Origin: Stutzerimonas frequens
GTDB taxonomy: Bacteria > Pseudomonadota > Gammaproteobacteria > Pseudomonadales > Pseudomonadaceae
Assembly: GCF_024448335.1 (NCBI RefSeq)
Contig: NZ_JAMOHM010000003.1
Coordinates: 1-64,000, forward strand
Direction of reading: 5' to 3'
Length of the DNA stretch: 64,000 bases
The stretch's first letter is position 1. Each line of letters begins with the position of its first letter. Below are positions 52,306 through 60,963 of this stretch, piece after piece. Made by a program: the position numbers and the translations under genes. The notes beneath the pieces were generated by a model. That model was not told the DNA's origin. It searched no databases and worked only from the letters and a program-made list of their open reading frames with translations.

Positions 52306-53289
52306 TTAAATCGATGAATGGCGGCTGTGCCAGTAACCACGCGCCTGCTCGAAAGCTGCGTCCCGTGTCGCGCCAAGGCCTCGCAGAGCCAGGGCCATGG
52401 TGGCGATCACGGCGAGTTCGCCATAGGCATCTTCTTCGCGACCTTCCCACACGGCCAGCAGATGCCGAGCGTCCAGCTGGTCCGGTTTCACATGGCGGCG
52501 CTCGGACAATGCCGGCCATTCTTCATCCCAGGGCAGCCCGCCAGTGGTGCCGTAGAGGTGGGAGATATTGTCCGGATTCATCTCGACCTCACCGCCTTCG
52601 CCCTTGATGACGATGGCGTGGTCGCCGAGCAATGTGCTGGCCTGGCGGTGTGTGTCCTGATAGCCGGGGTGGAAGATGCTCTGCAGGCCGCAGCGTGCGC
52701 CGAGCGGGTTGAGCAGGCGCGCCAGCGAGTGGATTGGCGAGCGCAGGCCGAGCAGGTTGCGCATGTCGATCATGCGCTGCAGCACCGGCATCCAGGCACC
52801 CAGCGGAATGAACGCGAGATTGCTCTGGTCCAGTGCAGCGCTGACCTGTTGCCAGTTCTCGCAGCCACGGATGCCCAGCAGCTCAAGCTGCTGTTCGCTA
52901 TAGATGCGCCCGGCGGTGTGGGCGCCACCGCCGTGCATGAGGATGCGCACGCCGTTGGCTGCCAGGCACTTGGCTGCCAAGAGATACCAGGGCAGGTGGC
53001 GCTTCTTGCCGGCGTAGCTTGGCCAGTCGAGGTCGACGGCCATCGTCGGTGCCTGCACCCGTTCGCGTACCGCTTCGGTGAAGCCGGCCAGCTCGTCGGC
53101 GCTTTCTTCCTTGTGCCGCAGCAACATGAGGAAAGCACCGAGCTGGGCCTCCTCGACCTTGCCGTCGAGCAGCATGCCCATGGCTTCGCGGGCTTCTTCA
53201 CGCGTCAGGTCGCGGGCGCCACGCTTGCCTTTGCCAAGGATGCGCACATATACGGCGAATGGGTGTTCGGCTGGAGTTTCGAGGTTCAT
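52306..53289 (-). CDS. YbiB-like glycosyl/phosphoribosyl transferase-family protein
   Basis: A 327-residue protein from the ATG at 53289 with the anthranilate phosphoribosyltransferase-like fold: an N-terminal helical domain (REEAREAMGMLLDGKVEEAQLGAFLMLL in parts), HGGGAHTAGRIYSE and SLARLLNPLGARCGLQSIFHPGY. It lacks the full TrpD signature, so it is the TrpD2/YbiB group, which in Escherichia coli binds nucleic acid. Last gene of the tus run, overlapping tusE by four bases. Confidence 0.85.
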   Translation of the reverse strand: MNLETPAEHPFAVYVRILGKGKRGARDLTREEAREAMGMLLDGKVEEAQLGAFLMLLRHKEESADELAGFTEAVRERVQAPTMAVDLDWPSYAGKKRHLPWYLLAAKCLAANGVRILMHGGGAHTAGRIYSEQQLELLGIRGCENWQQVSAALDQSNLAFIPLGAWMPVLQRMIDMRNLLGLRSPIHSLARLLNPLGARCGLQSIFHPGYQDTHRQASTLLGDHAIVIKGEGGEVEMNPDNISHLYGTTGGLPWDEEWPALSERRHVKPDQLDARHLLAVWEGREEDAYGELAVIATMALALRGLGATRDAAFEQARGYWHSRHSSI

Positions 53290-53618
53290 AGGCAATTGCT
53301 CGGTTTCGGCAGTCCCGCCAGCTTGGCGGCCAGCTTGGCGGGGGTACCCTTGAACAGACGGTTGAGGTGCAGGCTGTTGCCTTTCTCCGCACCGAGTTTC
53401 AGCGCGGCGTACTTGATAAGCGGTCGTGTGGCCGGGGAGAGCTGGAACTCGGCATAGAAGGCGCGCAGCAGGTGAATGATTTCCCAATGCTCGGCTTCGA
53501 GGGCCAGTTCCTCCCGGGCCGCCAGGGCCTCGGCCACGGCTTCGTTCCAGTCGCTCAGATCGACCAGAAAACCATCCTTGTCCAGCGCGATCTCGCGCCC
53601 TTCGACGATCAGGCTCAT
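53286..53618 (-). CDS. tusE: Sulfur relay protein TusE/DsrC
   Basis: A 110-residue protein from the ATG at 53618. It has DKDGFLVDLSDWNEAVAEAL, HWEIIHLLRAFYAEFQLSP and the C-terminal GLPKPSNCL with the penultimate active cysteine. It accepts persulfide from TusBCD and hands it to MnmA for 2-thiouridine of tRNA. Overlaps tusB and ybiB by four bases each. Confidence 0.93.
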   Translation of the reverse strand: MSLIVEGREIALDKDGFLVDLSDWNEAVAEALAAREELALEAEHWEIIHLLRAFYAEFQLSPATRPLIKYAALKLGAEKGNSLHLNRLFKGTPAKLAAKLAGLPKPSNCL

Positions 53619-53917
53619 AACCAGCTGTTGACCCGCGGATAGCGACAGGTCAGTTCGACGAAGCCGGGATAGTCCAGCAGCTGGACGCGCTGCGGCAGGA
53701 CGGCGATCGCGCGGGCCTGAACGTCCTCTTCCAGAGCGAACAGCGCGACCTGCTCGGGCAGCTGCTCCAGCGCCTGGCACGGTTGGCTGCCAGGCTGTAG
53801 CGCATAGGTGGCGTCACCGGTCAGCAGCAGGGCGTCGGCATCGTCCAGCAGCGGCAGGCAGCTGGCGAAGCGGCTGTCGCTGAACGGCGAATGAGAAAGC
53901 AGGTGCAGAGTAGCCAT
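53615..53917 (-). CDS. tusB: Sulfur relay protein TusB/DsrH
   Basis: A 100-residue DsrH-family protein, MATLHLLSHSPF at the N-terminus and VQLLDYPGFVELTCRYPRVNSWL-type end. It is part of the TusBCD sulfur carrier for tRNA thiolation. The start overlaps the tusC stop by one base (TGATG). Confidence 0.9.
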   Translation of the reverse strand: MATLHLLSHSPFSDSRFASCLPLLDDADALLLTGDATYALQPGSQPCQALEQLPEQVALFALEEDVQARAIAVLPQRVQLLDYPGFVELTCRYPRVNSWL

Positions 53918-54276
53918 CAGATCGTGATCACATGGTCGTAGCGGTTGATCAGGGTGCGCAGGCCGGCATCGTCGAGGATATCGACCGGCAGTGCCAGCGC
54001 CGATTCGGCGAGGTTGCGCTCGCTGAGGCTGCGTCGTGCGGCGAACAGGGCATCGATACCGAACAGTGGCAGTGCCTGCAGATTCGCAGTCAGATCCTTC
54101 TGCTCGACGGATGCCGCCAGCTGCGCGGGGGCGAGCTGGAATACGCCGTCGTCGAGGAACAGCATTCCCAGCGGCAGCTCGAAGGCGCCGCCGGCCAGCA
54201 CGATGTCCAGCGCCTCGCGGGCGGATGGGCCGGACCAGGGCGCCTGGCGGCTGATGATGAGCAGGGAGCGCGTCAT
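53917..54276 (-). CDS. tusC: Sulfur relay protein TusC/DsrF
   Basis: A 119-residue DsrF-family protein beginning LLIISRQAPWSGPSAREALD, with a hydrophobic core AGGAFELPLGMLFLDDGVFQL. It is the middle subunit of the TusBCD carrier. One-base overlaps on both sides keep it in the tusDCBE operon. Confidence 0.92.
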   Translation of the reverse strand: MTRSLLIISRQAPWSGPSAREALDIVLAGGAFELPLGMLFLDDGVFQLAPAQLAASVEQKDLTANLQALPLFGIDALFAARRSLSERNLAESALALPVDILDDAGLRTLINRYDHVITI

Positions 54277-54668
54277 CAGTGACCTCCGAAGCAGATGAGA
54301 CGATCGGCTTGCTGCGCCGCCTCGTGCAGTTGGCCCAGTCCGGACAGCTCCCAGCCGGCTGCAAGGTTTGCCGCGGGTCGCTGATAACGCTGCGCCTCGC
54401 CGGCATCCAGCACGCCGCGCCGCAAACCCGCGGCGATGCAGACCACGCCGTCCAGCTGGTTAGCGCTGACGAAACGACTCCATTCGGCCGCCACGTCCAG
54501 CTCATCCTGGGCCGCGACGATGTTCGCCGAGGCGCTGTGCACGCCGTCCTGATAGAAGAACAGGCGGCTGATCTCGTGGCCGCCAGACAGCGCGGCTTCG
54601 GCGAAGCGCAGCGCGCGACGCGCGGCCGGCGAGTGGGGCGGGGCGAACAGGGCGATTACGAATTTCAT
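54276..54668 (-). CDS. tusD: Sulfurtransferase TusD/DsrE
   Basis: A 130-residue DsrE-family protein from the ATG at 54668. Its putative persulfide cysteine lies in LDGVVCIAAGLRRGV, and it has HEISRLFFYQDGVHSAS. It receives sulfur from TusA. First gene of tusD-tusC-tusB-tusE-ybiB. The longer reading is rejected because it would run through the divergent MFS gene. Confidence 0.93.
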   Translation of the reverse strand: MKFVIALFAPPHSPAARRALRFAEAALSGGHEISRLFFYQDGVHSASANIVAAQDELDVAAEWSRFVSANQLDGVVCIAAGLRRGVLDAGEAQRYQRPAANLAAGWELSGLGQLHEAAQQADRLICFGGH

Positions 54669-54890
54669 CGGGGCACCATTGCGAAACAGCCGACATGATA
54701 CGCCAGCCAAGCGGATGAAGAATCCGTCGGCGCCCATTCCGGCGCTCGTCGGGGGAAAAGGCACGCCAGATTGCCGAGCAACGTTGTTGGTCCGAGAGCG
54801 GCCGGCCGGGCCAGCATTGCTCGGGTCTTCGCCACTCCGGTAGATTGGCCGGCTTTCTGCCCGTACCGGGCCTGGCTGTCTGGATATCCC

Positions 54891-56159
54891 ATGTCTGTAG
54901 CCGACACTTCCGCTTTGCCTGATTCCGTCTACCGCCAGCCAGGCTTTCTGCCGTTTCTGATCAGTCGCGTGCTGGCCATGTTCGCCGTGCAGATCCTCGC
55001 CGTCGTGGTGGCCTGGCAGGTGTACGACATGAGTCGCGATCCGCTGTCGCTGGCCTATGTCGGCCTGGCGCAGTTCGTCCCGATGTTCCTGCTGCTGATG
55101 CCTGCCGGCGACCTGATCGATCGCTACGATCGCAAGCGCATCCTCGCCCTGAGCTGGGCGCTCGAGGCGATCTGCGCGGCGGCTCTGTTGTGGCTCTCGC
55201 TCAGCGGCGGAGCGGTGCCGAGCTTCTATATCGTGCTGGTGTTCTACGGTTGCGCCCGCGCCTTCACCGCCCCGGCGTTGTCCAGCCTGTTGCCGCAGAT
55301 CGTGCCGCGCGAGCGCCTGGCTGCAGCCATCGCCGCCAACAGCATGATCGTGCGCGGCTCCACTATCGCCGGCCCGGTGTTCGGCGGAGGCCTGTACGCA
55401 CTGGGCGGCGGTGGGCTGACCTATGCGGCCTGCCTCCTGTTCTTCCTCGCGGCAATCGTGCTGTTGCAACGGGTACCGGTGCGCTACGGTGAGGCCATGC
55501 GGGCGCTGGAGGCTACCGCATGGCAGCGCTTCACCGCAGGCGTCCGCTTCATTCGCTCGCGGCCGATCATCCTCGGCACCATCTCGCTGGACCTGTTCGC
55601 CGTGCTGCTCGGCGGTGTGGTCGCGCTGTTGCCAATCTACGCCCAGGAGGTGCTGGACGTCGGCCCGACCGGCCTCGGTGCACTGCGCAGCGCCATGGCG
55701 CTGGGTGAGGTGATGGTGGGCTTCTACCTGAGCACGCGGCCGTTCAACCGCCATGTCGGCATGACCATGTTCATTGCCGTGGCGGTGTTCGGCCTCGCCA
55801 ACATGGTCTTCGCGCTATCCAGCCTGTTCTGGCTGTCGTTCGCCGCGCTGTTCGTCGCCGGAGGTGCGGACATGGTGAGCATGTACATCCGCTCGTCGCT
55901 GATCCAGTTCTCCACGCCTGACGCCATGCGTGGACGCGTCAATGCCGTGAACATGCTGTTCATCGGTTCGTCCAACGAGCTCGGTGAGTTCCGCGCCGGC
56001 ACCAGTGCCGCCTGGCTCGGTGCGGTACCGGCGGCACTGCTGGGCAGCTTCTGCACGCTGGCGGTGACCGGCGGCTGGATGCTCGGATTCAGAAGCCTGC
56101 GACAGGTAGACCGCTTCGAGGATGCCTCGCCCGAGGCTCAGGCCTCGCGCGCCGGCTGA
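54891..56159 (+). CDS. MFS transporter (EntS/MFS_3-like exporter)
   Basis: A 422-residue protein from the ATG at 54891 with about 12 membrane segments. LIDRYDRKRILALSWALEAICA is the DRxDRR-like A loop (between helices 2 and 3), and AALFVAGGADMVSMYIRSSLIQ with TPDAMRGRVNAVNMLF matches the MFS_3 branch that includes the enterobactin exporter EntS. Substrate unknown. The upstream in-frame ATG at 54771 gives residues unlike the family. Confidence 0.88.
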   Translation: MSVADTSALPDSVYRQPGFLPFLISRVLAMFAVQILAVVVAWQVYDMSRDPLSLAYVGLAQFVPMFLLLMPAGDLIDRYDRKRILALSWALEAICAAALLWLSLSGGAVPSFYIVLVFYGCARAFTAPALSSLLPQIVPRERLAAAIAANSMIVRGSTIAGPVFGGGLYALGGGGLTYAACLLFFLAAIVLLQRVPVRYGEAMRALEATAWQRFTAGVRFIRSRPIILGTISLDLFAVLLGGVVALLPIYAQEVLDVGPTGLGALRSAMALGEVMVGFYLSTRPFNRHVGMTMFIAVAVFGLANMVFALSSLFWLSFAALFVAGGADMVSMYIRSSLIQFSTPDAMRGRVNAVNMLFIGSSNELGEFRAGTSAAWLGAVPAALLGSFCTLAVTGGWMLGFRSLRQVDRFEDASPEAQASRAG

Positions 56160-56188
56160 AACGCGACGGATTGACCGCCCAAACGAAA

Positions 56189-56221
56189 ACACCCTGCGAA
56201 AGCGTTGCCTTCGCAGGGTGT
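56189..56221 (-). terminator. Intrinsic terminator after the YccA gene
   Basis: ACACCCTGCGAA and TTCGCAGGGTGT form a perfect 12-bp stem with a 9-base loop, followed on the minus strand by TTTTCGTTT. It sits between the convergent MFS and YccA genes. Confidence 0.8.
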
Positions 56222-56258
56222 CGGATTGCTCGCCGAGGCGGGCAGGTTCAGCGCTGAA

Positions 56259-56927
56259 TCAGTCGTCGCCGCCGAAGATGCCCAGCAGCTGCAGGAGGCT
56301 GATGAACAGGTTGTACAGCGAAACGAACAGGCCGATGGTGGCCATGATGTAGTTGCGCTCGCCACCATGGATGATCGCGCTGGTCTGGAACAGGATGCAG
56401 GCCGAGGAGAACAGCACGAAACCTGCGCTGATCGCCAGCTGCAGCCCGGTGATCTGGAAGAAGAAGCCCGCCAGCATCGCACCGATCAGCACGAAGAAAC
56501 CCGCAGTGATGAAGCCGCTGAGAAAGCTCATGTCCTTGCGGGTGATCAGCACGTAGGCCGACAGCCCGAAGAACACCAGTGCGGTCATCGACAGCGCCGA
56601 GCTGATCAGCTCACCACCGTTGGCCAACCCCAGGTACATGTTGAGGATCGGGCCGAGCGTATAGCCCATGAAGCCGGTCAGGGCGAAGGTGGACACCAGG
56701 CCCCATACCGAGTTGCGCAGTTTGGCGGTAAGGAAGAACAGGCCGTAGAAGCCGATCAGCACCACGAAGATATTCGGGTAGGCGGCGTTGGCCTGCATGG
56801 ACAGGTATGCCACCAGGCCGCTGAACGCGAGCGTCATGGCCAGCAGCCCGTAGGTGTTGCGCAGGACCTTGCTGACCTCACGCTGTTCGACCTGCGTGTG
56901 GCTAAGCGCGTATTCGTGTTCGTGCAT
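56259..56927 (-). CDS. Bax inhibitor-1/YccA family membrane protein
   Basis: A 222-residue protein with seven hydrophobic segments and the family's C-terminal aspartates in [23 protein letters not shown] (shown as [14 protein letters not shown]). Relatives such as YccA interact with the FtsH protease and BI-1 members are pH-gated calcium leak channels. It ends with a strong terminator. Upstream lies the tRNA-Ser gene. Confidence 0.9.
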   Translation of the reverse strand: MHEHEYALSHTQVEQREVSKVLRNTYGLLAMTLAFSGLVAYLSMQANAAYPNIFVVLIGFYGLFFLTAKLRNSVWGLVSTFALTGFMGYTLGPILNMYLGLANGGELISSALSMTALVFFGLSAYVLITRKDMSFLSGFITAGFFVLIGAMLAGFFFQITGLQLAISAGFVLFSSACILFQTSAIIHGGERNYIMATIGLFVSLYNLFISLLQLLGIFGGDD

Positions 56928-57011
56928 GGCGACACTCCTTGGATGAATTCAAGCCTGAGACGATTTGTCCCGGATCATAACAGAGGCAAGTTGGATGCCT
57001 AGCATCAGTGT

Positions 57012-57039
57012 TTGACAGTGTATTTCTATCCGGTACTAT
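57012..57039 (+). promoter_or_regulatory. Promoter of tRNA-Ser
   Basis: TTGACA (57012-57017), 16 bases, TACTAT (57034-57039), the strongest -35/-10 pair close to the tRNA, 16 bases before its first base. Confidence 0.6.
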
Positions 57040-57055
57040 TGCGCCCGCTTTATCC

Positions 57056-57145
57056 GGAAGTGTGGCCGAGTGGTTGAAGGCAGCGGTCTTGAAAACCGCC
57101 GAAGGGGAGACCCTTCCCAGAGTTCGAATCTCTGCGCTTCCGCCA
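57056..57145 (+). tRNA. tRNA-Ser (anticodon UGA)
   Basis: A 90-base class II tRNA with acceptor stem GGAAGTG/CGCTTCC, an anticodon loop CTTGAAA giving anticodon UGA, a long variable arm (GAAGGGGAGACCCTTC), a TTCGAATC T loop and encoded CCA (57143-57145). Confidence 0.97.
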
Positions 57146-57154
57146 TCTGTGATC

Positions 57155-57183
57155 CTGAAGGCCCCGTATTCCGGGGCCTTCAG
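57155..57183 (+). terminator. Terminator after tRNA-Ser
   Basis: CTGAAGGCCCCG and CGGGGCCTTCAG form a perfect 12-bp stem with a 5-base loop, followed by CGTTT. It ends the tRNA transcript. The gap to 57407 also holds the repeat GTTCCCAT-attGTTCCCAT (57220-57235) and nothing else clear. Confidence 0.75.
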
Positions 57184-57406
57184 CGTTTCTGAGGTGCGGA
57201 AAATTGGGTGAGAGTGTTCCCATATTGTTCCCATCCGCATCTGACTTTTCCTGGCCCCCAGCGTCGAGCCCGACGTTCCGTTTGGTGCCTGTCCCACCGC
57301 GTGCCCGTGATATCTACATCCGGCTTGTGGCGCTGTTGGCAATCGGGCCGCCTGCGAGGCGGCCGGTGCTGCTAGAATCCGCGCCCCGACAAAAGGAGTT
57401 GTCGCC

Positions 57407-57679
57407 ATGAAACGATTCAGACAGCCGGAGGCCTTTGCTCTGGTCCAGCAACATTACGAACCGCTGGTGTTCAACGCACGGATGGACTCGCCAACCACGG
57501 TGCGCGTGATGTTGCTCGATGAGGCTACTGGCGAATCCCTGTTGCTGACTGGCCTGCCGTGCCGCATCTCGCTATCGCGCGCTGAAATCGCCGGTCTGAT
57601 CGCCGCCATCGACGCCGATGCTGCCGCGCTCCGCCCCGGGTTGCTGAACAAGCTCAAGCGTTCGCAACGACTCGGCTGA
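57407..57679 (+). CDS. Small conserved-looking protein, DUF1652-like
   Basis: A 90-residue protein with a good start: AAAAGGAG lies 8-9 bases before the ATG and an extended -10 (TGCTAGAAT) lies upstream. The core FNARMDSPTTVRVMLLDEATGESLLLTGLP and ISRAEIAGLIAAIDAD (first part shown as VRVMLLDEATGESLLLTGL) resembles DUF1652 proteins of Pseudomonas, though I am not certain. Function unknown. Confidence 0.6.
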   Translation: MKRFRQPEAFALVQQHYEPLVFNARMDSPTTVRVMLLDEATGESLLLTGLPCRISLSRAEIAGLIAAIDADAAALRPGLLNKLKRSQRLG

Positions 57680-58309
57680 TCACAGCGTTCCGCTTGTCTT
57701 CTCTGCTGTCTCCAACCCTGGCGCCATCGAGCTCAACAGGCGCCTGGTGAGAAAAGGTGCCTGTTCCCTCAGCGAAAAGAGCTTGGGCGACAGCAGCCAG
57801 GTGTGGGCGATACCCATCAGGCTCGAATAGAGCAGCAAGGCCAATGAGCGCGCCGATCCTTCATCCGCGTGCGCCTTGGCAATCAGGTCTTCCAGCAGCT
57901 GCACCATGGCACGGGTGAGCTTGCGTTCGCGTTTCAGGGTGCTCGCCATCTGCGCGGTGAGTTCGGTCTTGTTCAGCAGGATCTCGAAGGACTGCCGATA
58001 CCAGCGCTCGTCCAGCAGCAGGCGAAACCATTCGCCGACGAAGTGCTCCAGCGCAGCCTGTGGGCTACCGGCCAGCTGGCGACTCTGCTCGATCAGCTGC
58101 TCCAGCGGCACCTGGGAGTAGGCCAGCACCGCTTCGTACAGCTCGTCCTTGCTCTTGAAGTGCCAGTAAATCGGGCCACGGCTGAAGCCGGCGGCCTCGG
58201 CGATCATCGCCAGGGTGGTGTTCGAATAGCCGTTGCGGCTGAACAGCTCGAGAGCCGCGGCGATGATCTTGAGGCGGGTCTGTTCGGCGTCTTCTTTGGT
58301 ACGGCGCAT
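57680..58309 (-). CDS. TetR-family transcriptional regulator
   Basis: A 209-residue regulator from the ATG at 58309. The HTH is LELFSRNGYSNTTLAMIAEAAGFSRGPIYWHF-like (SNTTLAMIAEAAGFSRGPIY). The ligand domain is TetR_C-like with KTELTAQM. It is the last gene downstream of glnT and the ABC substrate-binding protein, and the inverted repeat at 60885-60904 is a possible operator. Acr-type effluxer control is an alternative, but context favours the nitrogen locus. Confidence 0.88.
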   Translation of the reverse strand: MRRTKEDAEQTRLKIIAAALELFSRNGYSNTTLAMIAEAAGFSRGPIYWHFKSKDELYEAVLAYSQVPLEQLIEQSRQLAGSPQAALEHFVGEWFRLLLDERWYRQSFEILLNKTELTAQMASTLKRERKLTRAMVQLLEDLIAKAHADEGSARSLALLLYSSLMGIAHTWLLSPKLFSLREQAPFLTRRLLSSMAPGLETAEKTSGTL

Positions 58310-58373
58310 GAGGCTCCTCGAAATGCGCGGCGGCCACGCAGCGTGCCGGCAAGGCCCGCTGCGTGGCAAGCCC

Positions 58374-59441
58374 TCACAGGGCGCCGTCGGCGGCCATCTG
58401 CATGTAGGTGGTGTCGAAGCGCAGCTTGAGATTGCCCTGATCACCGAGCGCGCCGGCCGGCATGGCGATGCCGACGAAGTCCGCCGAATCGGCACCGTCG
58501 CCCAGCAGGCCGTGGTCGAAGGAGAACTTGCGCACGCTGTCCATCGCTTCGTGGGCCGGTTCGCCGGAGATGAAGGCGACCGCTTCGGCTGGCTGATAGA
58601 ACATGTGGGTGCCCTTGAGTTGCGCCTCGTAGCCGGCCTGGTCGGTGCCGGAAGCTGCGCCCAGCTGGGCGCGCAGCTCGGCGCCTTGCGGCGTGTCGCT
58701 GGCCATGATCGCCATCACCTCGTACCAGGCGCCGGTGACCGCCTTGCCGAACGCGGGGTTGTCGGCCAGCGTCTCGCTGTTGACGATCAGCAGGTCCTTG
58801 ACGTGGCCCGGCACGCTGGCCGAGTCGAAGACCTGATGTGCATCCGGTGTGGCGGCGACTTCCTGCAGCAGCGGACTCCAGGTCGCCACGTTGCGTACAT
58901 CGGCCGTGCTGAAGGCAGCGACGATGTCGGCGTCCGAGGTGTTGACCACCTGCACGTCCTTCTCCGACAGGCCTACGCTGTCCAGCGCCTTGGCCAGGAT
59001 GTAGTGCGACACCGACAGTTCCACCAGGTGCACCTGCTGGCCCTTGATCTGTTTGAGATCGCTGGTGCCCTTCATCACCAGGCCGTCGTTGCCGTTGGAG
59101 TAGCTGCCGACGATCAGCGCGGTGGTGTCGACGCCACCGGCCGCCGGAATCGACAGCGCATCCATGCTGGTGGCGACCACGCCGTCGAACTGGCCGGCGC
59201 TGTACTGGTTGATGGACTCGACGTAGTCGTTGATCTGGCTGATGTTCACCTCGATCCCATACTTGTCGGCCCATTTCTTCATGATTCCCGACTCGTCGGC
59301 GTACTTCCAGGGCATCCAGCCGACGTAAATGGTCCAGGCCAGGTTGAAGGTCTTTTTCTCCTCCGCCTGGGCCAGCGGGGAGAGGGCGGCGAGGGCAATG
59401 GCCCCGGCGCAGAGCAGCTTTTTCATCATCGTGCCGTGCAT
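58374..59441 (-). CDS. ABC substrate-binding protein (urea-carboxylase-associated type)
   Basis: A 355-residue periplasmic protein with a signal ending in AQAE (about residue 26). It has NLAWTIYVGWMPWKYADESG, QINDYVESINQYSAGQFDGVVATSMDAL (in parts) and FSTADVRNVATWSPLL, matching the NMT1/SsuA-like group found next to urea carboxylase-type loci. It works with the ATPase and permease at 61990-63710. The substrate is probably a small nitrogenous compound; it cannot be named. Confidence 0.85.
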   Translation of the reverse strand: MHGTMMKKLLCAGAIALAALSPLAQAEEKKTFNLAWTIYVGWMPWKYADESGIMKKWADKYGIEVNISQINDYVESINQYSAGQFDGVVATSMDALSIPAAGGVDTTALIVGSYSNGNDGLVMKGTSDLKQIKGQQVHLVELSVSHYILAKALDSVGLSEKDVQVVNTSDADIVAAFSTADVRNVATWSPLLQEVAATPDAHQVFDSASVPGHVKDLLIVNSETLADNPAFGKAVTGAWYEVMAIMASDTPQGAELRAQLGAASGTDQAGYEAQLKGTHMFYQPAEAVAFISGEPAHEAMDSVRKFSFDHGLLGDGADSADFVGIAMPAGALGDQGNLKLRFDTTYMQMAADGAL

Positions 59442-59456
59442 GGCGGTACTCCCGGG

Positions 59457-60821
59457 TCAGAAGAACTTCAGATAGCGCTGGATTTCCCAGTCGGAAACAT
59501 GGGTGTGGTAGGCATTCCATTCGTCGCGCTTGAACTCGACAAAGGCCTGGTACATGGCATCGCCGAACACCTGGCGCGACAGCGGGTCGGCCTCGAAGGC
59601 GTCGATGGCTTCGCTGAGGGTGCGCGGCAGGGTCTCGATGCCCATCTGCGCGACCTCCCGTTCGCTGTAGTGATACATGTTCTCGCGGTGCGGCTGGCCC
59701 GGATCGAGCTCGTCGCGGATGCCCTCCAGGCCGGCGGCGAGGATCATCGCGGCACCGAGGTAGGGGTTGCAGCCGATGTCGGCGGCGCGGCATTCGACCC
59801 GCGCGCCCTGGGATGGAATGCGCAGCATGTTGGTGCGGTTGTTGTTGCCGTAGCAGCAGAACACCGGCGCCCAGGTCGAGCCAGACATGGCACCCTTGCG
59901 GATCAGCCGCTTGTAGCTGTTGACCGTAGGCGCGATGACCGCGCAGATGGCCTTGGCGTGTTTCAGCACCCCGGCGATGAAGTGATAGGCCAGCGGGGTC
60001 ACGCCGCAGCCGTAAGGGTCTTCGCCATCGACTTCGAACAGGTTCTTGCCGGTCTCGATGTCGGCGAGCGACATGTTGTAGTGCGCGCCGCTGCCGGTGC
60101 GGTTGGCCGAGGGCTTGGGCATGAAGGTGGCGAAGGCGCCGTGCTTGCGAGCGATCTCGTTGGCCATCATGCGGAAGAACACGAAGCGGTCGGCCATGCC
60201 GAGGGCGTCGGTGTACTTGAAATCGGTTTCGAACTGGCCGTTGGCGTCCTCGTGGTCGAAGGAGTAGACGCCCCAGCCCATCTCGTTCATCGCCTGCACC
60301 AGTTCGTCGACGATGGGCAGGTTGTCCATCAGCAGGCGCGGGTCGTAGCAGGGCTTGGCCATGTCGTCGCGCTCGGAAATGGGCGCGAAGCCGCCATCCG
60401 GGGTGTCCTTGAACAGGAAGAACTCGGTCTCGATGCCGAGGTTGAAGGTATAGCCCAGCGCTGCAGCGGCTTCGGTCTGGCGCTTGAGGATGCCGCGCGA
60501 GCAGGCGTCGAAGGGCTTGCCGTCCAGGTAGAGGTCGCTGGCGAACCAGGCGAGATCGCGGTTCCAGCTGCACTGGGTGGCGGTCGCCGGGTCTGGCATC
60601 GCGGCCACCTCGTTGTCGCTGATCTCCTGCGGGACGCCGTCCAGCGCCGCACCGGTGTAGAGCTCGGAGCCGCGGAGCATCTGGCCGAGATGGGCGATGG
60701 GGACGAACTTGCCCTTGATCACGCCGTGGATGTCGACGTAGCTGGCCATCGCGTACTTCACACCCTTGTCCTGCAACTGCTGTTTCAACTCCTCGACGGA
60801 GGAGAGGGGAAAGCTGGTCAT
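59457..60821 (-). CDS. glnT: Type III glutamine synthetase-like enzyme
   Basis: A 454-residue protein from the ATG at 60821, of the type III glutamate-ammonia ligase (GlnT) group. ETEFFLFKDTPDGGF, YSFDHEDANGQFETDF, GSGAHYNMSL and NRTNMLRIPSQGARVECRAADIGCNPYLGAAMIL (in parts) hold the metal and ATP sites. It ligates ammonium or an amine to glutamate; related enzymes make gamma-glutamyl amides. It heads the glnT-SBP-tetR run and is divergent from the hydrolase gene. Confidence 0.9.
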   Translation of the reverse strand: MTSFPLSSVEELKQQLQDKGVKYAMASYVDIHGVIKGKFVPIAHLGQMLRGSELYTGAALDGVPQEISDNEVAAMPDPATATQCSWNRDLAWFASDLYLDGKPFDACSRGILKRQTEAAAALGYTFNLGIETEFFLFKDTPDGGFAPISERDDMAKPCYDPRLLMDNLPIVDELVQAMNEMGWGVYSFDHEDANGQFETDFKYTDALGMADRFVFFRMMANEIARKHGAFATFMPKPSANRTGSGAHYNMSLADIETGKNLFEVDGEDPYGCGVTPLAYHFIAGVLKHAKAICAVIAPTVNSYKRLIRKGAMSGSTWAPVFCCYGNNNRTNMLRIPSQGARVECRAADIGCNPYLGAAMILAAGLEGIRDELDPGQPHRENMYHYSEREVAQMGIETLPRTLSEAIDAFEADPLSRQVFGDAMYQAFVEFKRDEWNAYHTHVSDWEIQRYLKFF

Positions 60822-60884
60822 CGGCTTGCGCTCCTTGGAGTCATGAATGGCGGCCGAGGCCGCTGGCACGATTCCTTCATCCAA

Positions 60885-60904
60885 TATACATGCCAGTGTG
60901 TATA
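60885..60904. promoter_or_regulatory. Candidate TetR operator
   Basis: TATACA-TGCCAGTG-TGTATA is an exact 6-bp inverted repeat with an 8-base spacer, in the 142-base divergent region between glnT and the hydrolase. It is a typical TetR-type operator position. TGTATA also resembles the light-type motifs, but there is no TTGTACAA here. Confidence 0.5.
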
Positions 60905-60963
60905 GAAACGGGCCGACGCTGGTGCCGCCTGGCGCCCTCCGTGCCACTGCAGGAGTCACGCAG

